DNA of 9,491 nucleotides from an uncultured Prevotella sp. (lineage in GTDB: Bacteria > Bacteroidota > Bacteroidia > Bacteroidales > Bacteroidaceae), in the NCBI GenBank assembly GCA_900770515.1, contig CAAHDP010000467.1, positions 1 to 9,491 of the forward strand, in the 5' to 3' direction. The stretch's first letter is position 1. Every line of letters starts with the position of its first letter. The notes below the pieces were generated by a model that was not told the DNA's origin, did not search any database, and saw only the letters and a program-made list of their open reading frames with translations. Positions 6,248 to 9,491 of this stretch are shown here, one piece after another. A program made the position numbers and the translations under genes.

Positions 6248-6351
6248 GGAGGAGGGAACTTGCAAATCCCTCTTTCGCAAAGCTTCAGCAGAATAAAAAG
6301 TTTGCAAAGCTTCAGCAAAATAAAGACAAAAAGAAATTTTTACCGGTAAAA
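6248..6351 (+). promoter_or_regulatory. Structured argS leader: hairpin, duplicated 21-mer and palindrome
   Basis: The argS leader holds three elements in order. First is a 10-bp hairpin (6248-6257 with 6267-6276, two G-T pairs, 9-base loop). Second is a duplicated 21-mer with one mismatch (6277-6297 and 6304-6324, core GCAAAGCTTCAGCA). Third is a perfect 14-bp palindrome TTTTACCGGTAAAA (6338-6351), ending 14 bp before the start codon. No T-run follows the hairpin, so it is not a simple terminator. Regulation of argS by this leader is an inference. Confidence 0.45.
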
Positions 6352-6365
6352 TAGATATTTAAATA

Positions 6366-8186
6366 ATGAAGATAGAAAACGAAATCATCAGCTCTGTCAT
6401 CGCGGCGGTGAAGGAGCTTTATGGTCAGGACGTACCCGAGAAGATGGTAGCCCTGCAGAAGACCAAGAGTAATTTCGAAGGTAACCTTACCCTCGTCGTA
6501 TTCCCATTCCTCAAAATGTCGAAGAAAAAGCCTGAGGATACTGCTCAGGAAATCGGTGAGTACTTGAAGAAGAACTGCGCCAACGTCATCGCAGACTTCA
6601 ATGTGGTGAAGGGTTTCCTCAACCTTTCTATCGCTCCTGCCGCTTGGGTAGGACTCCTGAACACCATCAACGCTGACCCTAAGTTCGGCGAGAAGCCTGT
6701 TACTGAGAATAGCCCACTCGTCATGATTGAGTACTCTTCTCCTAACACCAACAAGCCTCTCCACCTCGGTCATGTGCGCAACAACCTGCTCGGTTGGTCA
6801 TTGGCCCAGATTATGGAGGCCAACGGCAACAAGGTAATCAAGACAAACATCGTTAACGACCGTGGTATTCACATCTGCAAGTCTATGCTCGCTTGGCTCA
6901 AGTGGGGCAATGGCGAAACTCCTGAAACTTCCGGCAAGAAGGGCGACCACCTCATCGGCGACTACTATGTAGCCTTCGACAAGCACTATCGTGAGGAAAT
7001 CGCAGAACTCAAGGCTCAGTATATGAAGGATGGCATGGACGAGGAAGCTGCCACAGAGAAAGCTAAGGTAGAGGCTCCGCTGATTAAGGAGGCTCACGAG
7101 ATGCTCGTAAAGTGGGAAAACAACGACCCTGAGGTTCGTGCACTCTGGCAGAAGATGAACAGCTGGGTTTACGCTGGCTTCGATGAGACTTACAAGATGA
7201 TGGGTGTAAGTTTCGACAAGATATATTATGAGTCAAATACTTACCTTGAGGGTAAGAAGAAGGTAGAAGAAGGATTGGAGAAGGGTCTCTTCTTCCGCAA
7301 GGATGATAACTCTGTTTGGGCTGACCTCACCAACGAGGGTCTCGACCAGAAACTCCTGCTCCGTTCTGACGGTACTTCTGTTTATATGACTCAGGACATC
7401 GGTACTGCCGATCTCCGCTTCAAGGACTTCCCTATCGACAAGATGATCTACGTAGTAGGTAACGAGCAGAACTACCACTTCCAGGTGCTCTCTATCCTGC
7501 TCGACCGTCTCGGTTTCAAGTGGGGCAAGGACTTGGTTCACTTCTCTTACGGAATGGTAGAGTTGCCTAACGGTAAGATGAAGAGCCGCGAGGGAACCGT
7601 AGTAGATGCTGATGACCTGATGGCAGAGATGATCAAGGTCGCTCGCCAGACAAGCGATGAGCTCGGCAAGTTCAAGGACATGAGCGAGGAAGAGCGCCAG
7701 GAGATTTCACGCATCGTGTGTCTCGGAGCGTTGAAGTACTTCATCCTCAAGGTAGATGCCCGCAAGAACATGCTCTTCAACCCAGAAGAGAGTATCGACT
7801 TCAACGGCAACACAGGTCCTTTCATCCAGTACACCTACGCTCGTATCCGCAGTATCATGCGCAAGGCAGCAGCCGAGGGCATCGAGATTCCTGCAGAATT
7901 GGGCGCAGATGCTCCAATCAACGAGAAGGAGATTGACCTTATCCAGAAGATGAACGACTTCGCTGCAGCAGTAGCCGATGCCGGCAACAACTATAACCCT
8001 GGCGGCATTGCTAACTACTGCTACGAGCTGACCAAGGAGTTCAACCAGTTCTACCACGACTACAGCATCCTGAATGCTGAGAGCGAGGCAGAGAAGACCA
8101 CTCGTCTGGTTCTTGCAGCCAATGTTGCCAAGATTCTGAAGAACGGTATGGCTCTGCTCGGTATCGAGGTTCCAGAAAGAATGTAA
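6366..8186 (+). CDS. argS: Arginyl-tRNA synthetase
   Basis: A complete 606-residue class I aminoacyl-tRNA synthetase that charges tRNA-Arg with arginine, using ATP in the cytosol. The N-terminal tRNA-binding (Add-1) domain occupies about residues 1-110. The Rossmann catalytic domain follows, with the HIGH signature as HLGH (133-136, in SPNTNKPLHLGHVRNN). The KMSKS-equivalent loop is KMKSREGTVV, starting at K404. The C-terminal helical anticodon-binding domain includes FNGNTGPFIQYTYARIRSI and ends in the family-typical GMALLGIEVPERM. Length matches Bacteroidota ArgS. Like most ArgS, it would need tRNA for arginine activation. Codons are more biased toward preferred forms (AAG, AAC, CTC) than in neighbouring genes, as expected for high expression. 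It has its own promoter and structured leader, and a terminator follows the stop codon. Confidence 0.98.
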   Translation: MKIENEIISSVIAAVKELYGQDVPEKMVALQKTKSNFEGNLTLVVFPFLKMSKKKPEDTAQEIGEYLKKNCANVIADFNVVKGFLNLSIAPAAWVGLLNTINADPKFGEKPVTENSPLVMIEYSSPNTNKPLHLGHVRNNLLGWSLAQIMEANGNKVIKTNIVNDRGIHICKSMLAWLKWGNGETPETSGKKGDHLIGDYYVAFDKHYREEIAELKAQYMKDGMDEEAATEKAKVEAPLIKEAHEMLVKWENNDPEVRALWQKMNSWVYAGFDETYKMMGVSFDKIYYESNTYLEGKKKVEEGLEKGLFFRKDDNSVWADLTNEGLDQKLLLRSDGTSVYMTQDIGTADLRFKDFPIDKMIYVVGNEQNYHFQVLSILLDRLGFKWGKDLVHFSYGMVELPNGKMKSREGTVVDADDLMAEMIKVARQTSDELGKFKDMSEEERQEISRIVCLGALKYFILKVDARKNMLFNPEESIDFNGNTGPFIQYTYARIRSIMRKAAAEGIEIPAELGADAPINEKEIDLIQKMNDFAAAVADAGNNYNPGGIANYCYELTKEFNQFYHDYSILNAESEAEKTTRLVLAANVAKILKNGMALLGIEVPERM

Positions 8187-8239
8187 TATTTACATAAGAT
8201 ATAATAACCTACAATTGAATATTGACTATTGACAAATAA

Positions 8240-8285
8240 TGAGCACCCCCAGAGCCAGACTCTGGGGATTGCTCATTTCGTTTTT
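8240..8285 (+). terminator. Rho-independent terminator after argS
   Basis: An 8-bp GC-rich stem (CCCCAGAG 8247-8254 with CTCTGGGG 8260-8267, loop CCAGA) sits on a lower 5-bp stem (TGAGC 8240-8244, GCTCA 8271-8275). A T-rich tail follows (8276-8285). Just before it, three 7-bp units beginning ATTGA follow in tandem (8214-8234). Confidence 0.85.
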
Positions 8286-8339
8286 ATAGAGGATAGGATT
8301 CTAAAACAATAATCAACAGACAATAAAAGAATAGAAAAA

Positions 8340-8813
8340 ATGAATAAGATGCCCGTAAATCCTCCTTCATGGAGAAACGATACCGTGTTGCCTTTGCCCA
8401 ACGAGGTAAAGGCGAATGCCTGGGCTGTGGATGCCGCCTGTTCCGGCAATCCGGGTCCGATGGAATACCAATGCATTGATCTCCAGACTGGTGAGCAGGT
8501 TTTCCACTATGGTCCTATCCACGGCACCAACAACATCGGCGAGTTCCTTGCCATCGTCCACGCCCTAGCCTTGATGGCCCAACGAGGCATCACAGACAAG
8601 GTAATCTATAGCGACAGCGTGAATGCCCAGCTCTGGGTAAACAAGAAGCAATGCAAGACCAAGCTGGAGCGCACTCCTCAAACCGAGCAGCTCTATCAGG
8701 TCATCGCCCGTGCCGAAAATTGGCTCCGCACCCACCCCATCACCGTGCCTATCTTTAAATGGGAAACAAAGAAGTGGGGCGAGATACCTGCAGATTTCGG
8801 AAGAAAAGGATAA
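8340..8813 (+). CDS. RNase H family protein (RNase HI type)
   Basis: A 157-residue nuclease predicted to cut the RNA strand of RNA-DNA hybrids, helping remove R-loops and primers. All four catalytic acids of the RNase HI fold are visible: D31 in VDAACSGNPGPMEY, E68 in NNIGEFLAIVHAL, D92 in IYSDSVNA and D152 in WGEIPADFGRK. The sequence resembles the catalytic half of Bacteroidota viroplasmin-type RNase H proteins. The N-terminal hybrid-binding (viroplasmin) domain is missing and a 25-residue, proline-containing extension stands in its place. A second in-frame ATG at 8349 is an alternative start. No convincing TAnnTTTG promoter is seen between the argS terminator and this gene, so it may rely on a diverged promoter or read-through. 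A weak terminator follows. Confidence 0.9.
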   Translation: MNKMPVNPPSWRNDTVLPLPNEVKANAWAVDAACSGNPGPMEYQCIDLQTGEQVFHYGPIHGTNNIGEFLAIVHALALMAQRGITDKVIYSDSVNAQLWVNKKQCKTKLERTPQTEQLYQVIARAENWLRTHPITVPIFKWETKKWGEIPADFGRKG

Positions 8814-8834
8814 GATTCTTCTTCTAAAATTTCA

Positions 8835-8858
8835 CTATTTCGCACGAAGTAGTTTTTT
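8835..8858 (+). terminator. Weak terminator-like hairpin after the RNase H gene
   Basis: A 7-bp stem (8835-8841 with 8846-8852, one G-T pair) with the tetraloop GCAC is followed by six T (8853-8858). It coincides with the first of three related palindromes, so its primary role is uncertain. Confidence 0.45.
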
Positions 8859-8904
8859 ACCCCATTTTGCGCAGAATAGCCTGTTACTATTTTGCGCGAA
8901 ATGG
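8835..8904. repeat. Cluster of three 18-bp quasi-palindromes
   Basis: CTATTTCGCACGAAGTAG (8835-8852), CCATTTTGCGCAGAATAG (8862-8879) and CTATTTTGCGCGAAATGG (8887-8904) are variants of one imperfect palindrome with a GC-rich centre, spaced 27 and 25 bp apart. A weaker inverted relative may occupy about 8916-8935. The 286-bp region 8814-9099 holds no gene that I can support. Confidence 0.65.
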
Positions 8905-9006
8905 CATTTTCAGTACCCTATCAGCAAAATAAGGCTCATAGAAAAGAATAGCACACAACACTTTTCAGTTTTTTAACTCCATCAGCACACGAAAGTTAGG
9001 TAATTA

Positions 9007-9038
9007 TTTGGAAGTTTCAAGAATTAATCGTAATTTTG
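9007..9038 (+). promoter_or_regulatory. Promoter of the GH2 gene
   Basis: TTTG (9007-9010), a 20-bp spacer and TAATTTTG (9031-9038) match the Bacteroidota consensus. The predicted start near 9044 gives a leader of about 56 nt. The leader contains a short inverted repeat (AATCTA 9044-9049, TAGATT 9052-9057) and a perfect 14-bp AT-only palindrome (9076-9089) ahead of the ATG. Confidence 0.7.
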
Positions 9039-9099
9039 CACCAAATCTAAATAGATTCGTAACTAGCTAACTTGTAATTATTAATAATTCAACTAGACA

Positions 9100-9491
9100 A
9101 TGAAACAAAAACATTTATTTTGGGGAGCTGCGGTTGCACTGACCTTCCTCTTCAGCGCATCAGCTGTTGCACAACCTAGACACACCAAGAAAAAGGTGAA
9201 GAAAGTGGTTGAGGCAAAGGTTGACGTTTGTCCGTTTACAGACAAATGGGTAGAAGACGAGACTAAGTTTGAGGATCGCAAAGAAAAAGCCCATGCTACT
9301 TTCGTGCCATATTCTTCTACTGTTTCCATGCAGCAGGACGATTACTACAAATTTCCATGGCTCACACCTAAACGTGCCAACTATCTGTTGCTCAACGGCA
9401 AGTGGAAGTTCCACTATACTGCCGACTGGAAACAGGGCAAGCCTGAGAAGGATGATTTCTGGGCAGACAACGCCGATGTTTCTTCATGGAA
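9100..9491 (+). CDS. Secreted GH2 beta-galactosidase-like enzyme (5' part, runs off right edge)
   Basis: The frame is open from the ATG at 9100 to the window edge (130 full codons). Residues 1-24 form a signal peptide ending near SASAVA|QP. A basic stretch follows (HTKKKVKKVVEAK). The segment YLLLNGKWKFHYTADWKQGK, followed by KDDFWADNADVSSW, is the start of the jelly-roll sugar-binding domain of GH2 enzymes (LacZ type), where 'LNG-x-W-x-F' and 'W-x-x-I/P-V-P-x-x-W' blocks are usual. Beta-galactosidase is the likeliest activity, removing galactose from oligosaccharides in the periplasm. Other GH2 activities (glucuronidase, mannosidase, exo-acting forms) cannot be excluded because the catalytic domain lies beyond the edge. 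It has its own promoter. Together with the PL11 lyase, it suggests use of galactan-decorated rhamnogalacturonan I. Confidence 0.8.
   Translation, partial: MKQKHLFWGAAVALTFLFSASAVAQPRHTKKKVKKVVEAKVDVCPFTDKWVEDETKFEDRKEKAHATFVPYSSTVSMQQDDYYKFPWLTPKRANYLLLNGKWKFHYTADWKQGKPEKDDFWADNADVSSW

Noticed and set aside
6277..6324. IS element or transposon end in the argS leader
   Set aside because: The repeats are direct, short and close together, with no transposase frame or target-site duplication.
7233..7541. Minus-strand open frame within argS
   Set aside because: A shadow of a highly conserved, codon-biased synthetase gene; no independent evidence.
8835..8904. Degenerate CRISPR array
   Set aside because: The units are 18 bp, palindromic and only three, with spacers of 7-9 bp; no cas genes are nearby.

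Overview
The window reads as chromosomal DNA of a gut or oral Bacteroidota bacterium, most likely the Prevotella/Segatella group. This rests on three things: protein family resemblance, A-rich 5' leaders without Shine-Dalgarno sites, and repeated matches to the Bacteroidota housekeeping promoter (TTTG, about 20 bp, TAnnTTTG). Family and organism assignments come from recall, not from a search.

Left part (1-1750): a divergent efflux/signalling locus. The first codons of an FtsX/MacB-type ABC permease run off the left edge on the minus strand. A compact two-component pair runs rightward: a response regulator made only of a receiver and a Fis-type helix-turn-helix (306-824), then a 295-residue histidine kinase (863-1750). 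Between the divergent genes lie two copies of a 17-bp palindrome (200-216 and 223-239) bracketed by a promoter on each strand. This is a good candidate for the regulator's own operator. Both signalling proteins look shortened relative to the usual partners of such ABC loci: the regulator has no AAA+ sigma-54 activator domain and the kinase has no PAS-type insert.

Middle part (1806-6173): a secreted cinnamoyl/feruloyl esterase-like hydrolase (1850-2734) with its own promoter and a strong terminator, a 63-residue acidic orphan protein (3003-3194), and a convergent secreted family PL11 rhamnogalacturonan lyase (3398-6016, minus). A bidirectional terminator separates the last two. The lyase has an extra C-terminal module and a sorting-signal-like tail, and its 5' leader is built of 15-16 bp tandem repeats.

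Right part (6204-9491): argS (6366-8186) is transcribed back to back with the lyase and has an unusually structured leader. A small RNase HI-type nuclease (8340-8813) follows. Then comes an intergenic stretch with three 18-bp quasi-palindromes, and the 5' end of a secreted GH2 beta-galactosidase-like enzyme (9100 to the edge).

Working together: esterase, PL11 lyase and GH2 enzyme are all exported and fit the breakdown of feruloylated, galactan-bearing pectin (rhamnogalacturonan I). They are separate transcription units, not one polysaccharide utilisation operon; no SusC/SusD pair is visible. argS and the RNase H are housekeeping. I see no phage, IS element, CRISPR array, rRNA or tRNA. The most unusual material is the minimal two-component system with its paired operator, and the repeat-rich leaders and intergenic regions.
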